The notes beneath the pieces are model-generated. The model did not search any database. It was not told the origin of the DNA and saw only the letters and a program-made list of their open reading frames with translations. A program made the position numbers and the translations under genes. This document shows positions 9,295 through 17,692 of a stretch of 64,000 bases of DNA, piece after piece (positions within the stretch are counted from its first letter, which is position 1; every line of letters starts with the position of its first letter). Source of the stretch: Devosia oryziradicis (GTDB taxonomy: Bacteria > Pseudomonadota > Alphaproteobacteria > Rhizobiales > Devosiaceae); the NCBI RefSeq assembly GCF_016698645.1, contig NZ_CP068047.1, positions 186,001 through 250,000 on the forward strand, read 5' to 3'.

Positions 9295-9587
9295 GGGCCT
9301 TGTGGTCGGCGCAAGTCCCGCCAGGTCGGATTGCGCTCCTCGACCAGCCGGTCCTTCCATTCCCGCTGCCAGTCCTTGATGCGCTTTTCGCGGGTGATGG
9401 CGGAGATGGCGGTTTCGTGCACCTCGTACCAGACCAGCCGCGTCACCTTGTGGCGGGCGGTGAAGCTTTTGGGATCGACATGGTTCTTGTGCTGCCAGAT
9501 GCGGCCGGCCGGGTTGCCGGTGACGCCGGTATAGACCGTGCCGCCCTTCATGCTCGCCATGATGTAGACAATGAAGACCTTCCCCAT
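9087..9587 (-). CDS. GIY-YIG nuclease-superfamily protein with antisense-overlapping tail
   Basis: 166 residues from the ATG at 9585-9587. Residues 1-95 form a small single-domain GIY-YIG protein: FIVYIM and TVYTGVTGN supply the two signature strands, then the conserved Arg in GRIWQHK and Glu in ITREKRIKDWQREW. Such UvrC-N/YhbQ-like proteins normally end shortly after the WRDL motif seen here. In this copy the frame continues about 65 residues with low-complexity Ser/Ala-rich sequence on the strand opposite the APH gene, stopping only at 9087. The extension is probably a tail without a function of its own. The biological role of stand-alone proteins of this type is not established. Confidence 0.75.
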   Translation of the reverse strand: MGKVFIVYIMASMKGGTVYTGVTGNPAGRIWQHKNHVDPKSFTARHKVTRLVWYEVHETAISAITREKRIKDWQREWKDRLVEERNPTWRDLRRPQGPQTRTASNARMFLPIHAALRARQAIAHSASTGPSLSGVSLASTASLAASAIASSIMVVTSRARSADASP

Positions 9588-9633
9588 GAGCACGAGACAA
9601 GCATGGGACCGCAACACCATCAACACCCACGGC

Positions 9634-9732
9634 GTCATTCCGGCGAAGGCCGGAATCCATGTCCGTGGCTTGCCCCGAGCATCCGGCCCTGGGGGCGTTC
9701 ACCGCATGGATTCCGGCCTGCGCCGGAATGAC
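9634..9732. repeat. REP-like palindrome pair, family C (inverted orientation)
   Basis: The left unit (9634-9660) reads GTCATTCCGGCGAAGGCCGG then AATCCAT. The right unit (9705-9732) is its near reverse complement, CATGGATTCCGG through CGCCGGAATGAC. Each unit is itself a hairpin, and the two face each other across 44 bases, which is a BIME-like arrangement. Similar sequences are widespread intergenic elements in proteobacteria. Confidence 0.8.
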
Positions 9733-9967
9733 CCGGTGGGTGAGACTGTATCGGGGCCCAGGTCCCTCCCCGCTCTCCGAAAAAACTTATCCCCGTCCCC
9801 AATCACCTCCCGCATACTTCACCCATTCCCGCCGCTCACGCGGTGCCGACGAAGCATCGGGCGGGAGATGGGTGGATCGGGGTCGCCTGGTCCAGGCAAG
9901 GGGAAATCGAGCAGCTGCGCTTGCGACACAGCGTACCTGGCCAACCTGCCTAAAACCCCAGTCGTGT

Positions 9968-10033
9968 GAAGCGGCTTTCGCCTCTTCAATAACCAGTCAG
10001 GCGGCGCAAGCCGTCCGGGGCGAAAGCCGCTTC
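9968..10033. repeat. Perfect 15-bp inverted repeat
   Basis: GAAGCGGCTTTCGCC (9968-9982) is followed 36 bases later by its exact reverse complement GGCGAAAGCCGCTTC (10019-10033). The loop holds a smaller imperfect stem. It lies just downstream of the cyclase gene at 10083, so it could be a transcript-end structure, but it has no T tract on either strand. Confidence 0.75.
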
Positions 10034-10082
10034 ATGCCGTGAAACCGCGACGCCGCAAGGCCGGGCGGCGCTTCGGCGCGCG

Positions 10083-11333
10083 TCAGGTAAACCGCACCTC
10101 GATATGCCGGTCGGTGGAGGCCACCACCTCGCAGGGGCATTCGAAGCCGTCCGAGCGGATGGCAAGGGTGAAGCGGCTGGGAATGCCGAAGCTGCCGGTC
10201 ACGTCCATGCCGGCGCCTTCGTCGGACATCCAGCGCACGGTGCAGTTCACCAGCGAAGCGCGGTTGTTGAAGATGATGCGGCCGGCCTTGAGCACGCGGC
10301 GCGCATTGGTGCGGATGGCCTCGGGCGCGGGCTCCGCTGCCACCACCCGGTTGCGGCCGGCCTGCTTGGCGGCATAGAGCGCGGCGTCGGCGCGTTCGAG
10401 CAGGCTCTCGATGTCGGGCGTGGCGCCATCGAGCACGGCGACGCCGAAGCTGCAGGTTACCGGCAAGTTCTGGCCATCGAAATTGAAGACCAGATCGGCA
10501 ATGGCCTGGCGCAGCTTTTCGGCCACCTCGATGGCTTGGGTACGGTCGGTCAGCGGCAACAGCACGGCGAATTCCTCGCCGCCCAGCCGGCCGATCAGAT
10601 CGCTCTGCCGCAAGAGGGCGACGCAGCTCTTGATGACGTCGGCCAGCACCTTGTCGCCTGCGGCGTGGCCGAAGCCGTCATTGACCGACTTGAAGTGATC
10701 GAGGTCGAGCACCAGGCAGGCCAGGGCGTGATGATGCCGGCTGGCGAGGGCCACGGCGCGGGCGCCCTCCTCCTTGAAGGCCCGGCGCGACAGGGCGCCG
10801 GTCAAGACGTCGACCGTCGCCCGCTGCCGCAGATCGAGCTCGTTCATGGTGATGAGGGCCAGATCCTCGAGGATCTTCAGTTCGCGGGCCGAGAAATCGC
10901 GCGGCTGGGGATCGATGGCACAGACGGTGCCGATGACATGGCCGTCGGTGGTGCGCAGCGGTACGCCGGCATAAAAGCCCACGCCGCCGCTGGTGACATT
11001 GGGGTTGTCGGCAAAGCGCATATCGGCTTTGGCGTCGGGCACCACCAGGGACTCGCCGGATGCGAGCGGGAAGCGGCAGAAGGTGTCCTGGACCGGTACT
11101 TCGCTGCGGTCCGAACCGTCGGCGGATTTGTACCACTGGCGATGGCCGTCGATCATCGAGACGATGCCGGTGCTGACCCCGAAAATCGAGCGGATCAGCC
11201 GGGTAATGCGGTCGAACGGTTCCTCGCGCGGGGAATCGAGGATATCGAAGCGTTGCAGGGCGGCGAGGCGATCACGCTCCCAGTCGTCCCGGTCGATCGA
11301 AGCGACAGCCGACATGCGAGGCTCCATGGGCAT
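10083..11333 (-). CDS. Diguanylate cyclase with GAF and PilZ-like domains
   Basis: 416 residues; the start MPMEPR has GGGAG five bases upstream. Order: GAF-type sensor (about 22-165), GGDEF cyclase (about 175-335), and a short C-terminal PilZ-like domain (about 340-416). The active site is GGEEF, preceded by RQSD at the right distance for an inhibitory I-site, so the enzyme should make c-di-GMP from two GTP and be product-inhibited. In the PilZ part the second motif reads WMSDEG: Ser and Gly are kept but the usual Asp/Asn is replaced by Trp, so c-di-GMP binding there is uncertain. No membrane segment, hence cytoplasmic. Confidence 0.9.
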   Translation of the reverse strand: MPMEPRMSAVASIDRDDWERDRLAALQRFDILDSPREEPFDRITRLIRSIFGVSTGIVSMIDGHRQWYKSADGSDRSEVPVQDTFCRFPLASGESLVVPDAKADMRFADNPNVTSGGVGFYAGVPLRTTDGHVIGTVCAIDPQPRDFSARELKILEDLALITMNELDLRQRATVDVLTGALSRRAFKEEGARAVALASRHHHALACLVLDLDHFKSVNDGFGHAAGDKVLADVIKSCVALLRQSDLIGRLGGEEFAVLLPLTDRTQAIEVAEKLRQAIADLVFNFDGQNLPVTCSFGVAVLDGATPDIESLLERADAALYAAKQAGRNRVVAAEPAPEAIRTNARRVLKAGRIIFNNRASLVNCTVRWMSDEGAGMDVTGSFGIPSRFTLAIRSDGFECPCEVVASTDRHIEVRFT

Positions 11334-11455
11334 AGGTGCTCCCAAATTGGGCCGCAACCTATTGCCAAGAGGTTACCGCGCGCGGCGCTTGCCGATCACA
11401 ATGGGAAACCGCTCACCGCGCCAGCCGTTGGAACTCGTCAATCAGGAGGAGAACC

Positions 11456-11941
11456 ATGACGCAGCAATCCTTTCTCCAGCCAAATCCGCTGTCGCCGCGG
11501 CGCAGCTTCGGGGGCGGCAGTTTCGTGGGCAGGTTTCTCGAGGCGCAGAATGCGGTCTACCCGCAGGTGCTGCACGAATTGCGCGCCGGGCAGAAGCGTA
11601 CGCACTGGATGTGGTTCATCTTTCCGCAGATTGCCGGGCTCGGCCGCACCGCCATTTCGCGCCATTTCGCCATTGCCGACATCGACGAGGCCGAAGCTTA
11701 CCTTGCCCATCCGATCCTGGGCGGACGGCTGCGCGAATGTACGCAAGCCGTGCTGCTGCATGCCCCTGGCGGTCCTGCGCCGCGCGGCCTGACGCAGATT
11801 TTCGGCACGCCCGACGACCTCAAGTTCCATTCGTCGATGACGCTGTTCCACCGTGCCGACCCAGACGAGCCGCTGTTCGACCGTGCCCTGCGCGCCTTTT
11901 TCCGGAATCGGGAAGACGGCGCGACGCTGGACCTGCTCTAG
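11456..11941 (+). CDS. DUF1810 family protein
   Basis: 161 residues from an ATG with a strong AGGAGGAG site six bases upstream. It has the DUF1810 signature: FLEAQN near the start, GQKRTHWMWFIFPQ, then LGRTAISRHFAI, HPILGGRL and the D-D-x-KF-S-S-MTLF segment. The function of this globular cytoplasmic family is unknown; structural work places it in a macrodomain-like ADP-ribose context only by weak inference. It is convergent with tsaE, the two stops sharing 4 bases. Confidence 0.85.
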   Translation: MTQQSFLQPNPLSPRRSFGGGSFVGRFLEAQNAVYPQVLHELRAGQKRTHWMWFIFPQIAGLGRTAISRHFAIADIDEAEAYLAHPILGGRLRECTQAVLLHAPGGPAPRGLTQIFGTPDDLKFHSSMTLFHRADPDEPLFDRALRAFFRNREDGATLDLL

Positions 11942-12357
11942 GCCCGGCTGATGTGGGCGAGGCGGCCGTCGCCGCCGGGCGGAATGTCGAGCTGAATGGT
12001 CATGGTAGCGGCCGCGACCAGTTCGGGCGCCCGCTCCGCCCATTCCACCAGGACGATCGCGGCGGGATTGTCGAGCAACCCCAGTTCGTCGACCTCACGG
12101 GGATCGCCAAGCCGGTAGAGGTCGGCATGGAGCACGGGTGCCCGCGGCGTGTCATAGGGCTGCACCAGCGCAAAGGTGGGCGAGGGCACGTCGAGCGCGG
12201 GATCGGCTGCCAGGCTGCGGATGATGGCGCGGGCAAGCGCGGTCTTGCCGGCACCCAGATCGCCCTCGAGCAGCACGATATCCCCGGGTTGCAGCTCTCG
12301 TGCGATAGTGGCACCCAGTTCGGCAGTGGCGGCGTCGTCGGGGAGGAAATCTGGCAT
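11938..12357 (-). CDS. tsaE: tRNA threonylcarbamoyladenosine biosynthesis ATPase TsaE
   Basis: 139 residues from the ATG at 12355-12357; the frame extends 16 codons into a repeat and that part is not counted. Walker A is GDLGAGKTAL, followed by the family marker VPSPTFALVQ and the Walker B-like region HADLYRL, then EWAER. TsaE binds the TsaB-TsaD complex and its ATPase activity is needed for repeated t6A37 formation in ANN-reading tRNAs. It lies downstream of the DivL-like kinase on the same strand, separated by repeat DNA. Confidence 0.92.
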   Translation of the reverse strand: MPDFLPDDAATAELGATIARELQPGDIVLLEGDLGAGKTALARAIIRSLAADPALDVPSPTFALVQPYDTPRAPVLHADLYRLGDPREVDELGLLDNPAAIVLVEWAERAPELVAAATMTIQLDIPPGGDGRLAHISRA

Positions 12358-12370
12358 CGGCTCTTTCGCC

Positions 12371-12456
12371 TCCCTCCCCCCGTGAGGGGAGGGATGAGGG
12401 TCCATCGGTGGACCAGCACTACCCCCTCCCCGGCCCTCCCCTCAAGGGGCAGGGGG
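12371..12456. repeat. G/C-tract palindromes, family B, two copies
   Basis: Two units of the CCCTCCCC...GGGGAGGG type lie in the spacer between the DivL-like gene and tsaE: CTCCCTCCCCCCGTGAGGGG and then CCCTCCCCTCAAGGGGCAGG. They match the elements at 25592, 32690 and 39326. They may form hairpins in the transcript. Confidence 0.7.
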
Positions 12457-12473
12457 CGACGGAGCGGCGAACC

Positions 12474-14930
12474 CTATTCCGCCACCCCCGCCATGGCGCT
12501 GTCGCGCGGCAGGTTGACGATGATGCGCGAGCCGCGCGGTTCGCGCTTTTCGGCCGAAATGGTGCCGCCATGGAGATTGACGAAGGTCTTGACGATGGCG
12601 AGGCCCAGGCCAGCCCCGCGCTGGCGGCCGCTGGGGGTATCGATGCGGGTCTGGATGGCGGCGCGCATTTCGTCGGTCACGCCCGGCCCCTCGTCCTCGA
12701 TGACGAAGAGCATGCGGTTGGCCCGGTGGCTGACGGACAGCCTGATCTCGCCACCGGGTGGCGAGAAGCGGGCGGCGTTGCTCAGCAGGTTATAGAGCAC
12801 CTGCACGATGCGGGTGCCGTCGGCGATGAAGGGCGGCATGCCGTCCTCGATATCGACCACCAGGTTGATCGGCTTCTCGCCCGAGATTTCGGGGAAGGTC
12901 GCGGAAAGGCCGGCGCGGGCCTTGTCGACCAGGGTGGGCACATCGAGCAGTTCGGGCCGCAATTCGGCAATGCCGGCATCGACCGAGGCCAGGTCGAGGA
13001 TGTTGTCGATGAGCACGCCCAGCGTGACCGAGCTGGCGCGGATATAGTCGATATAGGCGCGCTGGCGCTCGTTGAGGCTGCCGCCCTCGCTGCCGGCCAG
13101 CAGGTCGGCAAAGCCGATGATATTGGTCAACGGCGAGCGCAGTTCATAGGAGACGTTCTCGACGAAGGCGTCCTTGAGCAGGTCGGCGGCGACCAGCGCG
13201 TCGTTGCGTTCCTTGAGCACCTTGGAATAGCTGGCGCTTTCGGTGACGTCGAGGAAGGTCATCATGGTCTGCCCGTCGGGCAGGCGGGTGATGGCATAAT
13301 CGAGGAGGCGCCCATCGGAGCGGTTGAGCCGCCCGGTCTGGTCGGAGCGCGTCGGATTGAGGTCGATGATGCCGCGCTTGAGGTCGCGCCAGATGCTGGC
13401 GCCATCTTCGGGGATGGCGCGGCCACTGGCCTCGGCGATCTGGTCGATATGGGGATTCTGCCCCAGTTCGTTCATCGGCAGCTTCCACAGCGCCGACAGC
13501 CGCGGATTGGAAAGCGTCAGCCGGCCGTTGGTACCGAACACCGCCACGGCTTCGCTCAGGGCATTGATGGTTTCGCGCTGCACGTTGGAAAAGGCCTTGT
13601 TGGTCGATTCCAGCTTCAGCCGTTCGGTGATGTCCTCATAAACATAGATGACCCCGCCGGCAGCGCCGGCCGGCGCCGAGATCACCTTGATGGTGCGACC
13701 ATCGGGCAGGTGCCAGGGTTCGTTTTCGTGGGGGGTCTTGCGAGTGTAGCTCTGCAGGTGCTGGCTGCGCCAGGTCTGGTAGTCGACCTGGTTGGGCAGC
13801 ATGCCGTCGGTGCGGAGCTTGTCGAGGATGGCACGCTCGTCGAGCCCGGGCACGAGGAACGCGCGGCTCAGGTTCCACAGGTTGGCGAAGGCGGCGTTGT
13901 ACTGCACCAGTTCGCGCTTGGCATTGAAGATGGCGATGGGTGTGGTCAGCGCCCCGATGATGCCGCCGATATGGGCCAACCCGGCTTCGGCCGTCGGGCT
14001 CGCCTCCTGGGCGCGGCGCAGATAGCCGGCGCGGCCGCCCGTGACGGGAAATTCCACGAGATCGAACGCGCCCTGGCCGGGCCATGTCACGGTGATAGTG
14101 CCGCGGCCGTCACCCTTGGCGCAATCGATCTGGTGCTGCCTGAGTTGGGCGGTATCGAGCAGTTCGGGCGGTGCCGACTCGGTCCCCGACTTGCCCAGGG
14201 CCTTGGCCAGTTGCAGATAGGCGGGGTTGGCAAAGGTGAGCCGCTGGTCGGCGTTGCGGGCAAAGGCCGGTTCGGGCAGGGCCGAAAGGACAGCACGCAC
14301 GCTGGCCAAGTCGCCCGAGGCAGCCGATGCGACCAATGCGGGTTCGGACTGGGCCTGGAGGAAGGCGGGCCGCAGGCGCAAGGCAGCGCCGCCGCCGAGC
14401 ACCCAGCCATTGGCCCGGATCTGCCTTCCGTCCAGTGCATTGAGGCTGACGGCAAAGGCATGGCCATTGACGCGCAGGTCCTCAAGCAGGCGGGCCAGCT
14501 TGTCGGCATCGCCAGCCAAGAGCCAACTGGGAAAATTGAGTACGCTTTCGGGCTGTCGCCCTGGCGGCAATACCGAACCGGCCTGGCCGAGCAGGCGCGG
14601 AGCGCCGCTGCTGTTCTCGGTCCACAGCACGGTCACTTCGCGCGTGCCACTCAGCAGCGCTTCGTATTCGTCCACCATGGCCCGCAGGCCGGCAATCTGG
14701 CTGGCGGCCCGCTGCCGGGCGGCCTTGCCGTCCTTGAGCATGGTTCGCACCACCGCCATGGCCAGCAACGCGAAAGCACCCGCCCCCACCGTGATCGCCA
14801 GGGGTGCCGCACCCACGAAATTTGCCGAATTGATACCCTGGGCAAGGGCGGGGACCGCCATCATCAGGGTAACGGGGGCCGCCGCAATCGTTGCGAATCC
14901 CCAATGCTTCCGGAAGTGATCCGGCGCCAT
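12474..14930 (-). CDS. divL: DivL-like PAS sensor kinase homolog with Tyr in place of the phospho-His
   Basis: 818 residues. Two hydrophobic segments (about 13-32 and 44-64) place it in the inner membrane; several PAS-like domains fill about 215-585, followed by HisKA and HATPase (about 680-805). The dimerisation box reads ENVSYELRSPLTNIIGF: Tyr595 stands where His is expected. ATP-binding motifs look intact (N box LLSNAARF, DEGPG, GAGLGLAIV). Caulobacter DivL has this same substitution and works as an allosteric regulator that links phospho-DivK to CckA and so to CtrA. Size, PAS repeats and Tyr box support DivL; orthology was not tested by alignment. Confidence 0.75.
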   Translation of the reverse strand: MAPDHFRKHWGFATIAAAPVTLMMAVPALAQGINSANFVGAAPLAITVGAGAFALLAMAVVRTMLKDGKAARQRAASQIAGLRAMVDEYEALLSGTREVTVLWTENSSGAPRLLGQAGSVLPPGRQPESVLNFPSWLLAGDADKLARLLEDLRVNGHAFAVSLNALDGRQIRANGWVLGGGAALRLRPAFLQAQSEPALVASAASGDLASVRAVLSALPEPAFARNADQRLTFANPAYLQLAKALGKSGTESAPPELLDTAQLRQHQIDCAKGDGRGTITVTWPGQGAFDLVEFPVTGGRAGYLRRAQEASPTAEAGLAHIGGIIGALTTPIAIFNAKRELVQYNAAFANLWNLSRAFLVPGLDERAILDKLRTDGMLPNQVDYQTWRSQHLQSYTRKTPHENEPWHLPDGRTIKVISAPAGAAGGVIYVYEDITERLKLESTNKAFSNVQRETINALSEAVAVFGTNGRLTLSNPRLSALWKLPMNELGQNPHIDQIAEASGRAIPEDGASIWRDLKRGIIDLNPTRSDQTGRLNRSDGRLLDYAITRLPDGQTMMTFLDVTESASYSKVLKERNDALVAADLLKDAFVENVSYELRSPLTNIIGFADLLAGSEGGSLNERQRAYIDYIRASSVTLGVLIDNILDLASVDAGIAELRPELLDVPTLVDKARAGLSATFPEISGEKPINLVVDIEDGMPPFIADGTRIVQVLYNLLSNAARFSPPGGEIRLSVSHRANRMLFVIEDEGPGVTDEMRAAIQTRIDTPSGRQRGAGLGLAIVKTFVNLHGGTISAEKREPRGSRIIVNLPRDSAMAGVAE

Positions 14931-15210
14931 AAGCCGCCCTCTAGGTCAAAATCATTGTTGCCAGCCCGGCCACCAGGCAGCCGGTACGCCCAACTCGAAA
15001 GCGAAGTGGCCAAACGCGGAGTCCCTAGGGAATCCGGCCATCTCCGGTTCGGCTGCGTGTCCCCCAGCAACCGAATCACCATGACCATACCGGCCCGGTG
15101 AATCGCCTAAAAGAGTCTTAATGGCTGTGCATTATGGGCAAAGCATCGATATCGGGGATTGACCGTGAACGAAGCAGCAACTGGCGTGCACGCCCAGGAT
15201 GAGGCTATCC
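14931..15210. other. Intergenic leader of the DivL-like gene
   Basis: About 280 bases between the DivL-like start and the ahcY terminator. A GGGCGG stretch lies just before the kinase ATG. I see no gene, repeat or clear regulatory palindrome here. Confidence 0.5.
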
Positions 15211-15245
15211 CAAAATAAAGCGCCCGCGACACGGTCGCGGGCGCT
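15211..15245 (-). terminator. Intrinsic terminator of ahcY
   Basis: Read on the minus strand, AGCGCCCGCGAC, three loop bases and GTCGCGGGCGCT form a perfect 12-bp stem that is followed by TTATTTTG. It begins 19 bases past the ahcY stop, so it should end that transcript before the DivL-like gene. Confidence 0.88.
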
Positions 15246-15263
15246 GTGATCTGAACTGGTCAA

Positions 15264-16664
15264 TCAGTACCGGTACTCGCCCGACTTGAACGGCCCGTTC
15301 TGGCTGACGCCGATATAATCGGCCTGGTCCTTGGTGAGCTTGGTCAGCTTGGCGCCCAGCTTGGCCAGGTGCAGTTCGGCGACCTTCTCGTCCAGGTGCT
15401 TGGGCAGCACATGGACCTTCTTCTCGAGCTTGTCGCCATTGGTCCAGAGTTCGATCTGCGCCAGGGTCTGGTTCGAGAACGAGGCAGACATCACGAAGCT
15501 GGGGTGACCGGTGGCATTGCCCAGATTTACCAGGCGCCCTTCGGACAGCAGGATCAGGCGCTTGCCATCGGGCTTTTCGACCAGGTCGACCTGCGGCTTC
15601 ACATTGGTCCACTTGAAGTTGCGCAGGGCGGCAACCTGGATCTCGTTGTCGAAGTGGCCGATATTGCAGACGATCGCCATGTCCTTGAGGTTGCGCATGT
15701 CGTCGAGCGTCAGCACGTCGCGGTTGCCGGTGGCGGTGACGACGATGTCGGCGCGCGGGGCGGCGTCTTCCAGCGTCACCACCTCGAATCCTTCCATGGC
15801 GGCCTGCAGGGCACAGATCGGGTCGACTTCGGTCACCAGCACGCGGGCGCCGGCGCCGCGCAGCGACTCCGCCGAGCCCTTGCCCACGTCGCCATAGCCG
15901 CAGACCACGGCGACCTTGCCGGCGAGCATCACGTCGGTGCCGCGGCGGATGGCGTCGACCAGCGATTCACGCGTGCCGTACTTATTGTCGAACTTGGACT
16001 TGGTGACGGAGTCGTTGACGTTGATGGCCGGGAACGGCAGCTCTCCCTTGGCATGCAGCTGGTAGAGGCGCATCACGCCCGTGGTGGTTTCTTCGGACAC
16101 GCCGCGGATCGCGTTCTTGATGGCGGTGAAGAAGCCGGGAGTCTTGGCCAGGCGGCGCTTGATGGTTGCGTGGAAGATTTCCTCTTCCTCGTTGCCGGGC
16201 GTACCGAGCAGGGCGACGTCCTTCTCGGCTTTGGCGCCGTTGAGGATGTACATGGTGGCGTCGCCACCGTCATCAAGGATCATGTTGGGGGTGAGGCCAT
16301 TGCCCCAGTCCATCATGCGGTCGGTGAAGTCCCAGTATTCCTCCAGCGTCTCGCCCTTGTGGGCGAAGACGGGGATGCCGGCGGCGGCGATGGCGGCGGC
16401 GGCATGGTCCTGGGTGGAGAAGATATTGCAACTGACCCAGCGCACCTGGGCGCCGAGCGCCACCAGCGTCTCTATCAGCACGGCGGTCTGGATGGTCATG
16501 TGCAGCGAGCCGGCAATGCGGGCGCCCTTGAGCGGCTGGGCCGCGGCATATTCCTCGCGGATGGCCATCAGGCCGGGCATTTCGATCTGGGCGATCTCGA
16601 TTTCCTTGCGGCCGAAGGCGGCCAGGGAAATGTCCTTGACCGCGTAGTCGGTCGAATTGCTCAT
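15264..16664 (-). CDS. ahcY: S-adenosyl-L-homocysteine hydrolase
   Basis: 466 residues from the ATG at 16662-16664 with GGAG upstream; 26 further codons in frame were discarded. The enzyme splits S-adenosylhomocysteine to adenosine and homocysteine with a bound NAD, clearing the by-product of methylation. Visible family features are [34 protein letters not shown], the NAD fold [10 protein letters not shown], and the C-terminal [11 protein letters not shown]...YIG...KSGEYRY ending that completes the active site. It is cytoplasmic and monocistronic (own leader palindrome and terminator). Its closeness to the HPr operon is the rhizobial arrangement. Confidence 0.97.
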   Translation of the reverse strand: MSNSTDYAVKDISLAAFGRKEIEIAQIEMPGLMAIREEYAAAQPLKGARIAGSLHMTIQTAVLIETLVALGAQVRWVSCNIFSTQDHAAAAIAAAGIPVFAHKGETLEEYWDFTDRMMDWGNGLTPNMILDDGGDATMYILNGAKAEKDVALLGTPGNEEEEIFHATIKRRLAKTPGFFTAIKNAIRGVSEETTTGVMRLYQLHAKGELPFPAINVNDSVTKSKFDNKYGTRESLVDAIRRGTDVMLAGKVAVVCGYGDVGKGSAESLRGAGARVLVTEVDPICALQAAMEGFEVVTLEDAAPRADIVVTATGNRDVLTLDDMRNLKDMAIVCNIGHFDNEIQVAALRNFKWTNVKPQVDLVEKPDGKRLILLSEGRLVNLGNATGHPSFVMSASFSNQTLAQIELWTNGDKLEKKVHVLPKHLDEKVAELHLAKLGAKLTKLTKDQADYIGVSQNGPFKSGEYRY

Positions 16665-16739
16665 GGAAAGCTCCGGCGTCGTGAATGGGGTCTTGTTGCC
16701 CCAGCTATACGCAAGCAGGCCATCCCGATCAACCAGGGA

Positions 16740-16757
16740 CATAAAGAAATGTTTATA
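16740..16757. promoter_or_regulatory. Palindrome upstream of ahcY, candidate operator
   Basis: CATAAAGAAATGTTTATA has ATAAA/TTTAT arms around six central bases, 76 bases before the ahcY start and just past the end of the DUF2937 gene. The AT-rich symmetry stands out in GC-rich DNA. An ArsR-type SahR regulator of homocysteine genes is one possible binder; this is inference. Confidence 0.4.
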
Positions 16758-16762
16758 TCTGC

Positions 16763-17269
16763 TTAGCGGTAGGCGGCATAGCGCCTGCGCTTGAACGGCA
16801 GGCTGGCGAAGCGCCAGAGTCCGGACAGCACCAGATAGCCCAGGATGAAGCCACCGCCGGCATAGAGAATACCCTCCATGGTCACGGGTATCGCCGGCTC
16901 GTAGTTCTCGAGCGTTCGCTGGCCGATATCGCTGTCCAGATAGGCCGGCAGCGACTGGAAGCGCTCGATGGGTCCGGCATTCTCGATACGCGCCAGAGTG
17001 ATATTGAGCTGCTCGTAGCGCTGGAAGGTCGCGGTCATCGAGGTGCCGCGTCCCGCGAGAAAATCGTCATTGGAGGCATTGTAGCGCTCCAACGCCGCTG
17101 CGCGATCTAGACCGCCTGCCAGGGCGGCGCGGTCGAAATCCTCGGTGATGATGCGCAGCTCGTCCACCGCGCCACCCAGGCGCTGGGTATATTGCTGGGC
17201 ATATTCGGGAAACTGGCTCAGCACCATGGCCAGCCCGATCCCGCCAATTCCGGCAATCATGCGTCGCAT
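16763..17269 (-). CDS. DUF2937 family membrane protein
   Basis: 168 residues. The ATG at 17267-17269 has GGAGG six bases upstream; an ATG two codons earlier is too close to that site. One hydrophobic stretch lies at the N-terminus and another near the C-terminus ([18 protein letters not shown]), with a polar, helical, periplasm-facing middle ([22 protein letters not shown], about 18-40, is the family signature). The role of DUF2937 is not known. The protein precedes ahcY on the same strand. Confidence 0.8.
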   Translation of the reverse strand: MRRMIAGIGGIGLAMVLSQFPEYAQQYTQRLGGAVDELRIITEDFDRAALAGGLDRAAALERYNASNDDFLAGRGTSMTATFQRYEQLNITLARIENAGPIERFQSLPAYLDSDIGQRTLENYEPAIPVTMEGILYAGGGFILGYLVLSGLWRFASLPFKRRRYAAYR

Positions 17270-17449
17270 GCGCATCCTCCGCTTGCACCCATCAATGTGG
17301 GAAAAGAAGCAGCGTTCCGCAACGGGCTATGCGTGCCCGTCCCGCGGCGGACAATCCGTTGCATTTTACGGGTTAGGCTTAACAAGACCTTACCGTGGTT
17401 CCGACAAGGCATTGCGCCTATTTTCCTGCCCTGTCAGGAGGATAGCTCA

Positions 17450-17686
17450 ATGGATTGGCTGACAATCGCGTGCCTGCTCATCAGTGTGATCGCCCTTGGA
17501 GCCTACCTCGCCACCGGCGAGAAGGGTCCGGCACCCCGGCGGGTAGAACGCAAGGTCCAGGGCAACCATGCCTGGGCGCCAATAGCCGCGCCTGCGCCAA
17601 GGCCAACGCCGCAGCAACAGGTCGATCCGGAAGTGATCGATCGCTTTGTCGCAGCGCTCAAGTCGCAGTCTCGCCAGGCGAACTGA
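17450..17686 (+). CDS. Small single-pass membrane protein, unknown
   Basis: 78 residues, from an ATG with CAGGAGG nine bases upstream. Residues 4-21 form one membrane helix (LTIACLLISVIALGAYL), followed by a basic Pro/Ala-rich linker and a short amphipathic C-terminal helix (EVIDRFVAALKSQ). No family was recognised. It sits alone on the plus strand between DUF2937 and GrpB genes. A weak CtrA-like TTAA-N7-TTAC lies at 17379-17393. Confidence 0.65.
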   Translation: MDWLTIACLLISVIALGAYLATGEKGPAPRRVERKVQGNHAWAPIAAPAPRPTPQQQVDPEVIDRFVAALKSQSRQAN

Positions 17687-17692
17687 CCACTT

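Larger units (their letters stand above)
9588..10082. other. 495-base intergenic region with repeats, no gene supported
   Basis: This lies between the starts and ends of flanking minus-strand genes. It contains the family C repeat pair (9634-9732), a C-rich stretch with no codon periodicity, and a long inverted repeat near its right end (9968-10033). Short open frames exist on the plus strand but have no ribosome site or recognisable protein. The pieces look like accumulated repeats rather than coding sequence. Confidence 0.6.

Noticed and set aside
9571-10042. Plus-strand frames in the repeat-rich spacer
   Set aside because: They read through palindromic repeats and lack start signals or protein character.
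17379-17393. TTAA-N7-TTAC, a near CtrA site before the 78-residue protein
   Set aside because: One half-site is imperfect; such matches are expected by chance, so it is only mentioned with the gene.
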